A model generated the notes under the pieces. It was not told the origin of the DNA. It made no database searches and worked only from the letters and a program-made list of their open reading frames with translations. Position numbers and translations under genes: made by a program. DNA of 64,000 nucleotides from an uncultured Clostridia bacterium (lineage in GTDB: Bacteria; Bacillota; Clostridia; UBA1381). Position 1 is the stretch's first letter, and every line of letters begins with the position of its first letter. Positions 32,040 through 41,425 of this stretch are shown piece after piece. Location: the NCBI GenBank assembly GCA_934486495.1, contig CAKSPW010000002.1, forward strand, positions 16,203-80,202. The letters are read 5' to 3'.

Positions 32040-35000
32040 TCATTCGGATACCTTCTCTTTGTCATTTACTACTGGATTTTCCTTTTTCATGTTATCAAAC
32101 GCCGTTGCCATCATAAGCTTAATGCGGTTTAGCTGATTTACCTCACTTGCGCCGGGATCGTAATCGACGGGAACAATGTTTGAATCGGGATATTTGCGCC
32201 TGATTTCCTTTATCATGCCCTTTCCGGTAACATGGTTCGGCAGGCACGCAAACGGCTGAACGCAGATAATATTTTTCGTGCCGTGTTCTATAAGCTCTAT
32301 CATCTCACCTGTAAGAAACCATCCCTCGCCGCTGCAATGTCCGAGCTTTAAAATTTTCTTTGCTCCCTCTGCCGTATTTTCTATATCCGACGGTAATAAA
32401 CGGCTGTACTTTGCGCTTTTTCCGAGTGCGGTGCAGGCATAATTTCTGTATCGCTCGAGAAGTGATATTGCCAAAAGCGAAAGAGAGGTTGCTTTTTTTG
32501 AAAATCCGAGATTGTCACGTCTAAACTTTGTGTTGTACAGACAGTAAAGCAGGAAATCCAAAAGACCGGGCATTACCGCTTCACCGCCCTCATTTTCAAC
32601 AACCCTTATGCAGTCGTTGTTTGCGCCGGGATGGAATTTTACAAGAATTTCTCCTACAATTCCTACACGCGGCTTTTTAACGTTTACCGTTTTTATCTCC
32701 TCGTAACGCGATACAATATCCGAAACGGTTTTCTTTACATTAAATGATTTTCCGCTTGTTATCTTGTCGCACAGTTCAGTTTCGATTGTTTTGTATAATC
32801 TGTCCGTATCACCCTTGCTTGCTTCGTGCGGACGGGTTGCGTTTGTGAGAGTCAGCAAAACGTCGCCTATAACCGCACATCTTACAAGATTATGCACAAG
32901 CGAGGCTGTTATCGTAAAGCCGGGGTTGCCTTCAAGCCCCGAAAGATTCAGCGAGATTACGGGTACGTTTGCATAACCCATTTCCTTAAGCGCTTTTCTT
33001 ATAAATGCAATATAGTTGGTCGCACGGCAGCCTCCGCCCGTTTGCGTAATCATGACAGAGCTGTTGCTCGGGTCGCATTTTCCGCTTACAAAGGCGTTTA
33101 CAAGCTGACCCGTTACGAGTATAGACGGATAGCAGGCATCATTATTTACGCATTTTAATCCCATTTCAACATCTGACGGAGAAACGTTGTCGAGAAGCAG
33201 GGCGTTGTAGCCTTCTTTTTTCAGGCAGGCTTCAAACATCGTAAAGTGATAAGGACTCATTTGCGGAAAGATAACCGTGTGCCTTTTCTTGTCCTCTTTT
33301 GTAAACATCACACGTTCTAATGTATACGGCTTATCCTCCGAGTGATTGATTCCCGACTTTTCTCTTTCTTCTATTGCCGCCTTAAGCGAGCGAATGCGTA
33401 TTTTTGCGGTTCCGAGATTTGATATTTCATCAATTTTAAGCGTAGTGTATATTTTTTGCTTTGCTTCTAATATTTCAAGCACCTGGTCGGTTGTAACGGC
33501 GTCAAGACCGCAGCCGAATGAGTTAAGCTGAATAAGCTCAAGACGAGGATTCTTTGTTACATAAGCCGCCGCTTCATACAATCTTGTGTGATATGCCCAC
33601 TGGTCAACAACACGAATGTCACGTTCAAGATGACCGAGCGGTGCAACTCCGTCTTCGCTTAATACGGCAAAGCCGAGAGAAGTTATAAGCTCCGGAATGC
33701 CGTGGTTGATTTCGGGGTCTATGTGATACGGACGTCCGGCGAGAACTATTGCGTGCAGTTTTTCTTCATCTATTATTTTTAAGTATTCTTTTGTCTTTTC
33801 TCTTATATCCGCTTTAAATGCGGCAAACTCGGAAAATGCAGCGTCCGATGCGGCGGTTATTTCGTCCCTTGTTATGCCCAGCGGTGACAGCTCCTTGTAC
33901 ATTTGGTTTTCAAACGATTTTCTGTCACCCAAATTAACAAACGGGAAAATGAATTTAACTCCGTTGCTTCTGACCTCATCTACGTTGTTGTATATTACCT
34001 GCGGATAGGATACAACCATCGGGCAGTTGAAGTGATTTCCGGCGTCGGAAAACTCTTGTTCTTCGTATGTTACACACGGATAGAAAATTGTTTTAATGCC
34101 GCTGTCCAAAAGGTCTTTAATGTGACCGTGAGCAAGCTTTGCCGGGTAGCATGCACTTTCGCTCGGTATGGATTCTATCCCCTTTTCGTAAATCTTGTGC
34201 GTGCTTCTTTGCGAAAGCTTAACGCAAAATCCGAGTTTTGTAAGAAACGTAAACCAAAGCGGATAATTCTCATAAATGTTCAAAACTCGCGGAATACCTA
34301 TAACTCCTCGCTTTGCGTCCTTTTCCTCAAGCGGTAAATAATCGAATAATCTGTTGTATTTGTATTCGTACATATTGGGAAGATTCTTTTTCGGTTTTTC
34401 CTTACCTGCACCCTTTTCGCAGCGATTCCCCGATATAAAGCTTCTCCCGTCGGCAAATCTCGTTACGGTAAGACGGCATTTGTTTTCACAGCCGCCGCAG
34501 CGTGTTATTTTGTTTTCAAACGAAAACCTGTCAAGCGCTTCCGCAGTTATAATATTGCACGGTGTGCCGCTGTATCTGTTTCTTGCAATCAGTGCCGCAC
34601 CGAATGCACCCATTATACCTGCAATATCGGGTCTTGTAACGTTTCTTCCAGATACGGCTTCAAAGCATCTTAAAACGGCGTCGTTATAAAATGTTCCGCC
34701 CTGAACCACTATGTTTTCGCCGAGCAGCGATGTATCTCTCAGCTTTATTACCTTGTACAGCGCATTTCTTACAACGGAATACGAAAGTCCTGCACTTATG
34801 TCGCCGACTTTTGCCCCTTCTTTTTGCGCCTGCTTAACACGTGAGTTCATAAATACCGTACAGCGTGTTCCAAGGTCAACAGGGTTTTCGGCGGTTATTG
34901 CGGCTTTTGCAAATTCCGGAGCGCTCATTCCGAGCGATTCGGCAAAGGTTTGTATAAATGAGCCGCACCCGGAGGAGCATGCCTCATTTAGCATTATGCT

Positions 35001-36299
35001 TTCTATTACACCGTTTTTAAGCTTCATGCATTTCATGTCCTGACCGCCGATGTCTATAATAAAATCTACGTTCGGCACAAAATGGCTTGCTGCGGTATAA
35101 TGCGCTATTGTTTCTATTTCACCCTCCGGTATGGAAAATGCGACTTTGCAAAGCTGTTCTCCATAACCTGTTGCGGCGGCGTTTGCAATAAATGCACCGC
35201 TTGGCAAAAGTGAGTAAATGTCTTTCAGTATGTCAACGGCAATAGATAGCGGACTGCCGTTATTTTTCGAGTAGTGGCTGAAGCATATTCTGCCGGATGC
35301 GTCGCAAAGCACCGCTTTGAGTGTTGTTGAACCGACGTCCATACCGAGAAACAGCGCTCCCTTTGCGTCTTTTATGTCAAATCTTTCTGCTTTTTTGCTG
35401 TCATGACGAGCTTTAAATGCTTCATAATCGGCAGTGCTTTTAAAAAGAGGCTCCATGCGGGTAATTTGATGCTTTGTTTCGTGATTTTCATCAAGCATTT
35501 TTAAAATCTTATCCGTTGTATATGTACCCTCGCTTGCGATTGATGCACCGAGCGCAACAAAAAGCTGAGAATTATCGGGAGAGGTGAAGCTTTGTGCACT
35601 GTCGGAGAGTGTTTGGCGAAAACGCTCCCTAAGCTCCGACAAATAGTGAAGCGGACCGCCGAGAAAAAGTATGTTTCCCTTTATAGGCCGTCCCTGTGCA
35701 AGACCGCTTATTGTCTGCACCACAACCGCCTGCAATACCGATGCGGCAACGTCCTCTTTTGTTGCGCCCTCGTTTAAAAGCGGCTGTATATCCGATTTGG
35801 CAAAAACACCGCAGCGTGCGGCTATGGGATATATTGTTTTATGATTTTCGGCAAGCGCATTAAGCCCCGATGCGTCCGTTTTGAGAAGTATTGCCATTTG
35901 GTCGATAAAGGAGCCTGTACCTCCCGCACACGTGCCGTTCATTCTCTGTTCAAGACCGTTTGTAAGATAAAGTATTTTTGCGTCCTCGCCGCCGAGCTCA
36001 ATTACAACGTCAATGGTGGGATAAAGCTTTGAAACGGCTGTTTTTGTGGCTATAACTTCCTGCACGAACTTTATGCCAAGCATCTCCGAAATCAGTAGAC
36101 CGCCCGAGCCTGTTATAGCTGCGGAAAATTCGGAATTTCCTATTTGTTCTTTTGCAGCCGAAAACAGCTCACGAACAGTTAATATAATATCCGAAAAATG
36201 TCGCTTGTAGCTTGAAAATATTATTTTTCCGTTTTCATCACGCACTACCGCCTTAACGGTTGTAGAGCCTACATCTATTCCCATGCGAAGCTTTTGCAT
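32040..36299 (-). CDS. Giant acyl-CoA dehydratase activase-related protein (HgdC-HgdC-DUF2229-HgdB-like)
   Basis: A 1419-residue protein. Two BadF/BcrA-type ATPase domains come first: about 1-260, with [13 protein letters not shown] and [15 protein letters not shown], and about 325-590, with [13 protein letters not shown] and [13 protein letters not shown]. The cysteines in the latter strings are cluster-ligand candidates. A Cys-rich link ([12 protein letters not shown]) follows. Then come a DUF2229 region at about 650-880 and an HgdB/CoA-dehydratase-like C-terminal part ([24 protein letters not shown]). Such giants are common in Clostridia; activases pass an energised electron to 2-hydroxyacyl-CoA dehydratases, but the substrate of these stand-alone forms is not known. 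The ATG at 36299 has GGAGGG upstream. Confidence 0.85.
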   Translation of the reverse strand: MQKLRMGIDVGSTTVKAVVRDENGKIIFSSYKRHFSDIILTVRELFSAAKEQIGNSEFSAAITGSGGLLISEMLGIKFVQEVIATKTAVSKLYPTIDVVIELGGEDAKILYLTNGLEQRMNGTCAGGTGSFIDQMAILLKTDASGLNALAENHKTIYPIAARCGVFAKSDIQPLLNEGATKEDVAASVLQAVVVQTISGLAQGRPIKGNILFLGGPLHYLSELRERFRQTLSDSAQSFTSPDNSQLFVALGASIASEGTYTTDKILKMLDENHETKHQITRMEPLFKSTADYEAFKARHDSKKAERFDIKDAKGALFLGMDVGSTTLKAVLCDASGRICFSHYSKNNGSPLSIAVDILKDIYSLLPSGAFIANAAATGYGEQLCKVAFSIPEGEIETIAHYTAASHFVPNVDFIIDIGGQDMKCMKLKNGVIESIMLNEACSSGCGSFIQTFAESLGMSAPEFAKAAITAENPVDLGTRCTVFMNSRVKQAQKEGAKVGDISAGLSYSVVRNALYKVIKLRDTSLLGENIVVQGGTFYNDAVLRCFEAVSGRNVTRPDIAGIMGAFGAALIARNRYSGTPCNIITAEALDRFSFENKITRCGGCENKCRLTVTRFADGRSFISGNRCEKGAGKEKPKKNLPNMYEYKYNRLFDYLPLEEKDAKRGVIGIPRVLNIYENYPLWFTFLTKLGFCVKLSQRSTHKIYEKGIESIPSESACYPAKLAHGHIKDLLDSGIKTIFYPCVTYEEQEFSDAGNHFNCPMVVSYPQVIYNNVDEVRSNGVKFIFPFVNLGDRKSFENQMYKELSPLGITRDEITAASDAAFSEFAAFKADIREKTKEYLKIIDEEKLHAIVLAGRPYHIDPEINHGIPELITSLGFAVLSEDGVAPLGHLERDIRVVDQWAYHTRLYEAAAYVTKNPRLELIQLNSFGCGLDAVTTDQVLEILEAKQKIYTTLKIDEISNLGTAKIRIRSLKAAIEEREKSGINHSEDKPYTLERVMFTKEDKKRHTVIFPQMSPYHFTMFEACLKKEGYNALLLDNVSPSDVEMGLKCVNNDACYPSILVTGQLVNAFVSGKCDPSNSSVMITQTGGGCRATNYIAFIRKALKEMGYANVPVISLNLSGLEGNPGFTITASLVHNLVRCAVIGDVLLTLTNATRPHEASKGDTDRLYKTIETELCDKITSGKSFNVKKTVSDIVSRYEEIKTVNVKKPRVGIVGEILVKFHPGANNDCIRVVENEGGEAVMPGLLDFLLYCLYNTKFRRDNLGFSKKATSLSLLAISLLERYRNYACTALGKSAKYSRLLPSDIENTAEGAKKILKLGHCSGEGWFLTGEMIELIEHGTKNIICVQPFACLPNHVTGKGMIKEIRRKYPDSNIVPVDYDPGASEVNQLNRIKLMMATAFDNMKKENPVVNDKEKVSE

Positions 36300-36345
36300 A
36301 CAGCTAAATTCCCTCCACGCAATTAAATTTATCATATCACTTCTT

Positions 36346-36375
36346 ATTATACTATTTTTTGTCGCCCTTTGTCAA
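36346..36375 (-). promoter_or_regulatory. Promoter of the giant activase gene
   Basis: Read on the minus strand, TTGACA and TATAAT are 18 bp apart, about 47 bp before the ATG. The rest of the gap up to the LysR gene holds a weak ACGGT/ACCGT hairpin and nothing else notable. Confidence 0.7.
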
Positions 36376-36537
36376 GTCATATACGTTAAATTCACAATTT
36401 ATCAACAAAAACAACGGTTATTTTTTACCGTAAAATCTAAAAAGTTTACACAAGTATCTTTTACTGTAAGGATTGTTTCAGAAATTATGATATATTTGGC
36501 ATATTATGCAAAGACGGCTGAATGTCGCACACATTTG

Positions 36538-37416
36538 TTATCGGTGCAGTATCATTTTTTCAAGCTCCCTTGCTGCTGCACCGAGCGGCTGTTCAATCCT
36601 TTTGATTATACATATATTGCGCGGCGGTATTTTTTCGGCAAGGTCAATTATTCTTACGTTATCCGTTGCGTGAACAAATTCTCTCGGCACAAATCCTACT
36701 CCCAAATCCGCTTCTGCAATTGGTAAAATCTGATCGGCCGTGAACGCTTCTATATCGGGTTTGTATACCTCGCCGTGATTTTTGAAGAAATCGGAATAAA
36801 ACTCGTATGATTTTGTGTTGCTGCCGAGGGAAATAAGTGGGTATTGTGTCAATTGCGACAGAGATATTTTTTTATCGAGCAAAGCTGAAAATTTCGGCGA
36901 ACAGATTGCAACCTCATTTATTAACTTTACGTTTGTTTGTGTAAGTGTGGGTAAGTATACGGTAGGCGTTGTCACTACGGCAAAATCGGCAGAGCCTTCT
37001 TTGAGTGCGGATATTGCCTGTGGGGTCGAATGATTGCTTATTCTTATATGAATCCCGGGATAAAGCTCTCTGAATTTTTTTAAAACCGGCAGCAGCAAGC
37101 ATCTTAGCGCCACTTCACTTGCCGCAATATATATATTCCCGTTTTCGAGATTGTTTATTTCGGTCAGCTCATTTTCGGCGGCCTCGATATGTTCAAAAGC
37201 TATTCTGATATGCTCATAGAGTTTTTTGCCCTCATCTGTGAGAGTCATACCCTGCTTTGTCCGCAGAAACAACGGACAGCCGAGCTGGCTTTCCAAATTC
37301 TTTATTGTTCTTGTCAGGTTTGGCTGATTGTGCAGAAGCACCTTTGCAGCCTGTGAAACACCGCCGAATTTTGCGACGTAATAAAATATTTTGTAGTATT
37401 CGCAGCTTACGTTCAT
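36538..37416 (-). CDS. LysR-family transcriptional regulator
   Basis: The 292 residues show a winged HTH at about 5-62 (GGVSQAAKVLLHNQPNLTRT, typical LysR helix pair) and a periplasmic-binding-like effector domain (about 90-290). It starts at 37416 behind AGGAAGG. It is divergent from the 84-residue membrane protein gene across a 120-bp gap that contains a perfect 15-bp palindrome with a T-N11-A spacing (37431-37445). LysR proteins usually control the divergent gene and themselves, so the membrane protein/DUF1275 pair is the likely target. The effector is unknown. Confidence 0.9.
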   Translation of the reverse strand: MNVSCEYYKIFYYVAKFGGVSQAAKVLLHNQPNLTRTIKNLESQLGCPLFLRTKQGMTLTDEGKKLYEHIRIAFEHIEAAENELTEINNLENGNIYIAASEVALRCLLLPVLKKFRELYPGIHIRISNHSTPQAISALKEGSADFAVVTTPTVYLPTLTQTNVKLINEVAICSPKFSALLDKKISLSQLTQYPLISLGSNTKSYEFYSDFFKNHGEVYKPDIEAFTADQILPIAEADLGVGFVPREFVHATDNVRIIDLAEKIPPRNICIIKRIEQPLGAAARELEKMILHR

Positions 37417-37430
37417 TTTTTTGCCTTCCT

Positions 37431-37445
37431 ATATCAATTTGATAT
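37431..37445. promoter_or_regulatory. Probable LysR-type operator
   Basis: ATATCAA-T-TTGATAT is a perfect palindrome right next to the LysR ribosome site, in the divergent control region. Confidence 0.55.
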
Positions 37446-37467
37446 GTAATATATATTTATAATACAT

Positions 37468-37496
37468 TTTACATATGCACATAGATGTATTATAAT
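37468..37496 (+). promoter_or_regulatory. Promoter of the 84-residue membrane protein / DUF1275 unit
   Basis: TTTACA and TATAAT are 17 bp apart, 41 bp before the ATG at 37537. The LysR-type palindrome lies just upstream. Confidence 0.65.
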
Positions 37497-37536
37497 ATAT
37501 ATTGATTTAAAAGTCAAGTGAAAGAAGGAATTTTAA

Positions 37537-37791
37537 ATGGATATGGCAGCACAAATGCTTATGGATGTAATGCTTGATTTGGTGATGGTTGTAATGATTT
37601 GCAAGCTCTTGTCCGAAAAAATGCATGGGAGCACGGCGGAGAGGATTATCGCATTGAGTATGGGTGCGGGATTTTTTGTGTCATGCATATCAAATGCGGT
37701 GTGCGGCGGCAGCGGTTTTATTCTTATACTTACGGCGCTGGGGTTTATGCTTTCTTATACGGCGCTTGTATTTACTTTTTCAAAGGAATAA
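37537..37791 (+). CDS. Small membrane protein, 84 residues
   Basis: Three hydrophobic segments at about 8-25, 37-55 and 58-80, with a short cytosolic end FSKE. I recognise no family. AGAAGG gives a good ribosome site. It is followed after only 6 bp by the DUF1275 gene and is divergent from the LysR regulator, so the two membrane proteins are probably made together under its control. Confidence 0.65.
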   Translation: MDMAAQMLMDVMLDLVMVVMICKLLSEKMHGSTAERIIALSMGAGFFVSCISNAVCGGSGFILILTALGFMLSYTALVFTFSKE

Positions 37792-37797
37792 TCAGTT

Positions 37798-38478
37798 ATG
37801 TTAAGCAGAAAAATAAACGGTCAAATGTCTGATACGTTTCGCAACGCAATGTTTATTATATTATCGGGCGGATTTCAGGACGCTTATACATACATTTGCA
37901 GAGGAGAGGTTTTTGCAAATGCGCAGACGGGAAATATCGTCTTGATGAGTTCGGCGTTTTTTGTCGGTCAATGGCATACGGTGATAAAATATTTGATACC
38001 GGTTGTGTCATTTTTGGTCGGCACGGCTGTGGCGGAGCTTATACACGTGCGCTTTAAAGCGTGTGAAAAAATACATTGGCGGCAGATTATTTTGCTTATG
38101 GAGATAGTATTGCTTTTGGCGGTAGGCTTTTTGCCGCAAAAATTCAATCCGCTTGCCAATGCGCTCGTGTCGTTTGTTTGCGCAATGCAGGTACAAACGT
38201 TTCATAAGGTGCGCGGTCATGCATATGCAAGCACGATGTGCATAGGTAATATGAAAAGTGCAATAGAGTCGCTTTGTGCATATTTTCATGTGCATGATAA
38301 GGCTATTTTACGAAAGTCGCTGACGTATTTCGGAGTTATTGCCGTTTTTGCAACAGGAGCCGGGATAGGAGCGGTTATAACAAAGAATATAGGCAGTAAG
38401 GCAATATGGGTGTGCTGCGTGTTTCTTGCGGTTAGCTTCGGTATAATGTTTATATCCGAGGAGGATGTCTTGCGATAA
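37798..38478 (+). CDS. DUF1275 (YoaK-type) membrane protein
   Basis: A 226-residue protein with six or seven membrane helices. Family strings are GGFQDAYTYICRGEVFANAQ followed by TGNIVLMS, CAMQVQTFHKVRGHAYAST and MCIGNMKS. DUF1275 proteins (YoaK family) are widespread and of unsettled function; a transporter role is often assumed. It starts 6 bp after the small membrane protein gene. The region after its stop (38479-38550) has no clear terminator before the folT promoter. Confidence 0.88.
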   Translation: MLSRKINGQMSDTFRNAMFIILSGGFQDAYTYICRGEVFANAQTGNIVLMSSAFFVGQWHTVIKYLIPVVSFLVGTAVAELIHVRFKACEKIHWRQIILLMEIVLLLAVGFLPQKFNPLANALVSFVCAMQVQTFHKVRGHAYASTMCIGNMKSAIESLCAYFHVHDKAILRKSLTYFGVIAVFATGAGIGAVITKNIGSKAIWVCCVFLAVSFGIMFISEEDVLR

Positions 38479-38550
38479 TTTATCCGGCACATTTACGCAC
38501 TGTTTCTTGTTTGTACGGTTAAAAATGCGGATTTTTGTGTAATGTTGCTA

Positions 38551-38579
38551 TTGACAAATAAAAATGTGCATAGTATAAT
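38551..38579 (+). promoter_or_regulatory. Promoter of the folT leader
   Basis: TTGACA (38551-38556) and TATAAT (38574-38579) are 17 bp apart. The transcript would begin just before the riboswitch at 38589. Confidence 0.8.
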
Positions 38580-38588
38580 ATGATATAT

Positions 38589-38682
38589 GCAGAGCAGATA
38601 TTATGCGTTAAGTGTCAGAAAATGGGAGTAGAGTTTCTGAACGAAAAGCCTCGGCTTGCGGTATAATATTTCATCCGCTGTC
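38589..38682 (+). ncRNA. Tetrahydrofolate (THF) riboswitch
   Basis: The conserved elements of the THF class appear in order: AGAGCAGATATTATGCG, the strongly conserved GTTAAGTGTC, AATGGGA, GAACGAAAAGC, GCGGTATAATAT and the closing CATCCGCT. The two halves ATATTAT...ATAATAT pair as P1-side helices. It lies directly upstream of a folate-type ECF S component gene, the usual target. Downstream, CCCCT (38710-38714) can pair with AGGGG (38731-38735), which is the ribosome site of folT, so control is probably at translation start. Confidence 0.9.
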
Positions 38683-38743
38683 AGAAAAATATAATATATT
38701 TTTTTCTCAGCCCCTGCGAATAATTTTGAAAGGGGATTTTTTT

Positions 38744-39484
38744 ATGCAAAAAAATCAAACAAAAAAACTTGTAATCACCTCACTGTTTATAGCGCTCGGT
38801 CTTGTGCTGTCGCTGTTTCGTCAAATGGTATATTTCGGCGGTGGCGGCGGTATGCGCCTTAGTGTTTCGGGATATATAACAACTCTTCCCGCATTTATGT
38901 TCGGACCGTTTTGGGGCGGTATGACAAACGGAATATGTGATATTTTATCATATCTTATAAAGCCGGAGGGTGCGTATCTTTTTCCGCTTACCGTAACGGC
39001 TGTACTCGGCGGAGTAATGCGAGGCTTCGGCTGGAGAATGATAAAGGACAAAAAGATAACATATCCCGTGTTTGTATGTGTGTTTTCGGCGTTTATTATA
39101 TTCGGAGCGGTAAATATGTTTTTTATCGGCGGTGATACTTCATATTCGCATTTTTTGCAGGGATTTAATAAAAAAATACCGTTTCTTACATATGCACCGA
39201 TAACGTTCGGAGCGGTTTCGTGTGTATTTTTGGCAGTAAACAAGATGCTTTCCAAAACGAAGTTTTATTCGGATAATTATCTTAATGTGCTGTGCGTGCT
39301 TATGACGGTAAATATTATAATAACCACTCTTAATACATTTGTTTTGATGATGTTTGTTCCGGAGCTTTCAAAGCTTGCGTTTTCGTATTTTTATATTCCG
39401 AGACTTATTCAGGAAATTGCAAGCACATCTATACAAAGCTATGTTGTAAGTTACCTTTTGAAGGTATCAAAGAGGCTTTATTAA
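38744..39484 (+). CDS. folT: Folate-type ECF transporter substrate-binding (S) component
   Basis: A 246-residue membrane protein with six predicted helices. It opens TKKLVITSLFIALGLVLSL, as ECF S components do, and shows RLSVSGYITTLPAFMFGP (substrate-side loop) and GVMRGFGWRMIKD. S components bind vitamin and pair with the shared EcfT/EcfA module, which is not in this window. Folate is supported by the THF riboswitch just upstream. The ATG at 38744 has AAAGGGG eight bases upstream. An earlier GTG at 38612 lies inside the riboswitch and is not a real start. Confidence 0.9.
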   Translation: MQKNQTKKLVITSLFIALGLVLSLFRQMVYFGGGGGMRLSVSGYITTLPAFMFGPFWGGMTNGICDILSYLIKPEGAYLFPLTVTAVLGGVMRGFGWRMIKDKKITYPVFVCVFSAFIIFGAVNMFFIGGDTSYSHFLQGFNKKIPFLTYAPITFGAVSCVFLAVNKMLSKTKFYSDNYLNVLCVLMTVNIIITTLNTFVLMMFVPELSKLAFSYFYIPRLIQEIASTSIQSYVVSYLLKVSKRLY

Positions 39485-39533
39485 AGCTTGATATGCGGTG
39501 AAATTTATCGTTTTGGCGTATCTTTAATTAATA

Positions 39534-39562
39534 TTGACATCGGCTTTGCAATATGCTATAAT
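39534..39562 (+). promoter_or_regulatory. Promoter of the stalk-domain protein gene
   Basis: TTGACA and TATAAT are exactly 17 bp apart, a consensus sigma-A promoter 55 bp before the ATG at 39617. Confidence 0.85.
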
Positions 39563-39616
39563 AAATGCATAAAAGTAACCGGGTTAAATTGATTATTTTG
39601 AAAAGAGTGATACGAT

Positions 39617-41410
39617 ATGAAATTAAAGCGGATTTTTTGTTTATTTGCGGCACTTTTTGCGATTTTGTCGGTCAATGCCGCAGCAGAGTCGATTGGCGAC
39701 ATTAGGGTAAGCTTTAAAATAGGCGAGGACGTAATAGATATAAACGGAGTAAAATCCGAAATACCCGCACCGTATATAGTCGGCGGAGGTACTACTCTTG
39801 TTCCGGTACGTGTTATCACGGAAGCATTCGGAGCCGATGTTGAGTGGGATGAAAAATCGCAGGTTGTAACGCTTTTTTATCAGCGTATGCGCCTTTCCCT
39901 TCAAATAGATAACGATGTGGCAATGATAAACAATACCGTAAATTATTTATCTGTTGCCCCTGAACTTTATAACGGCACAACAATGGTACCGCTTAGGTTT
40001 ATAAGCGAAAATTTCGGAGCGACAGTTTCATATGACAACGGATTAATAACGGTTTTAAAAAAAGGAATAGGCAATTTTGAATATATAGGCGACAGCTATT
40101 ACGGCTGGACTATGAAAAATCCGACCATGGCGGACAGTTTTTCCAGAAACGGTGACGGTTCGCGAATAGTGTTTGGTATAGACGGCAAAGCAAGTGAATT
40201 GCTTGTTGCCTGCGGCGATGGAGATGAGCTTGATGCCGAGGGTGAGATTGAACATATAAAGAATGTCGTAGAGGACGGCAGAGAACTGATTTGCGAGATA
40301 GAGGATGCGCCTGTTCCAACACTCCATTACAGAATGCAAAACGATAACATGATGCTTGATGAGCGTAAATACGTAAAGGACGGTAAGTGTTACGGTGTTA
40401 CCGTGGTTATATTTGCCGGTGAAAACGTCGGAGATGAGCTGTTTTCCGCAGCAGAGAGCTTTTCCGTTACGGACAGCCGTGCATTTTATGACTTTTCCGA
40501 TGTGGAGGACGGGGTACGAAAATACAAAAACAAATTTTTTGATTATGCCTTGGATATACCGGCAGAATGGATATCGTATGAAGATGAAAACGGCACTGTA
40601 AACTTTGTTGACCCCAAAAGCAGAAATCATATTTTGTATGCCTCCGTATTTTCGAGTGATTCAAGTCCCGAGATTTTGGCGGATAAAGTGTTTGCCGAAG
40701 ATTCAAAGCTTTATAACAGCGAGCTTGTAAAGTTTGACGCAGTGGAAAAATTCAATTTAAAGGAGTTTCCCGATGCCTACGGTTATTGGTCGTATTATAA
40801 CGGAGAGTCATTGGGGAATTATGTTGATTGTAATGTATTTATTAAAATATGCGACTATGTGTACAATATAAGGGCGAGCGCGTCCACCAAGGAAGAAGTG
40901 CGGAAAATAATCGGTTCGTTTTCGCCCGTTCCTCCGTCATATATGCAGTATGGTAATATCGAACTCCCGGAATACGATTTAAGCGTTTATTCTGCCGAGC
41001 TTGACGGAATAAATGTCAGTTATCCGCAGGGGTGGTATGCCATGACGAGCGACAGTATTAAGTATGCGGAAAATGAGGCGTATATATCAATATCTATTCA
41101 AGATAATGTCGTAAACGATACAATGCTGAAAAAATTGCTCAGTGATGCGATAGCCGAATACAGAGATGAATACGAAGATGACAAGCCGGCAATAGTTACG
41201 CAGGTAAAGACAATTAATTCGGGAAATCGCAGGTTTTATGCGCAAACGCTGAGAAACAGAGAAAATGTGGGCATGGTTTATTCGACTTTTTATATTACGA
41301 GGGTAAACGGCAAGGCATATATTTTCCTTTATCAAAGAATTGATATTTGCCGCGGCGCCGGCATTGACGCACAGGCCGAAAGCATAATAACGAGTTTTAA
41401 AGAAAAGTAA
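39617..41410 (+). CDS. Secreted protein with copper-amine-oxidase-like stalk domain
   Basis: A 597-residue exported protein. The signal peptide covers about 1-24 (FAILSVNAAAES). The stalk domain lies at about 28-150, with the paired motif TTLVPVRVITEAFGADVEWD and TMVPLRFISENFGATVSYD. Despite its name this domain has no oxidase activity and is a common cell-envelope module in Clostridia. The remaining 440 residues contain two similar PsbP-like or lipocalin-like segments, YKNKFFDYALDIPAEWISYE near 300 and ISVSYPQGWYAMTSD-type sequence near 460. These suggest an internal duplication of a small-ligand or peptide-binding fold. Function unknown. It is 15 bp ahead of the MATE pump gene. Confidence 0.8.
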   Translation: MKLKRIFCLFAALFAILSVNAAAESIGDIRVSFKIGEDVIDINGVKSEIPAPYIVGGGTTLVPVRVITEAFGADVEWDEKSQVVTLFYQRMRLSLQIDNDVAMINNTVNYLSVAPELYNGTTMVPLRFISENFGATVSYDNGLITVLKKGIGNFEYIGDSYYGWTMKNPTMADSFSRNGDGSRIVFGIDGKASELLVACGDGDELDAEGEIEHIKNVVEDGRELICEIEDAPVPTLHYRMQNDNMMLDERKYVKDGKCYGVTVVIFAGENVGDELFSAAESFSVTDSRAFYDFSDVEDGVRKYKNKFFDYALDIPAEWISYEDENGTVNFVDPKSRNHILYASVFSSDSSPEILADKVFAEDSKLYNSELVKFDAVEKFNLKEFPDAYGYWSYYNGESLGNYVDCNVFIKICDYVYNIRASASTKEEVRKIIGSFSPVPPSYMQYGNIELPEYDLSVYSAELDGINVSYPQGWYAMTSDSIKYAENEAYISISIQDNVVNDTMLKKLLSDAIAEYRDEYEDDKPAIVTQVKTINSGNRRFYAQTLRNRENVGMVYSTFYITRVNGKAYIFLYQRIDICRGAGIDAQAESIITSFKEK

Positions 41411-41425
41411 AAGAGAGTGAATACA

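Noticed and set aside
38612..38744. N-terminal extension of FolT from a GTG at 38612
   Set aside because: It runs through the THF riboswitch and lacks a ribosome site; the ATG at 38744 has AAAGGGG and begins at the first membrane helix.
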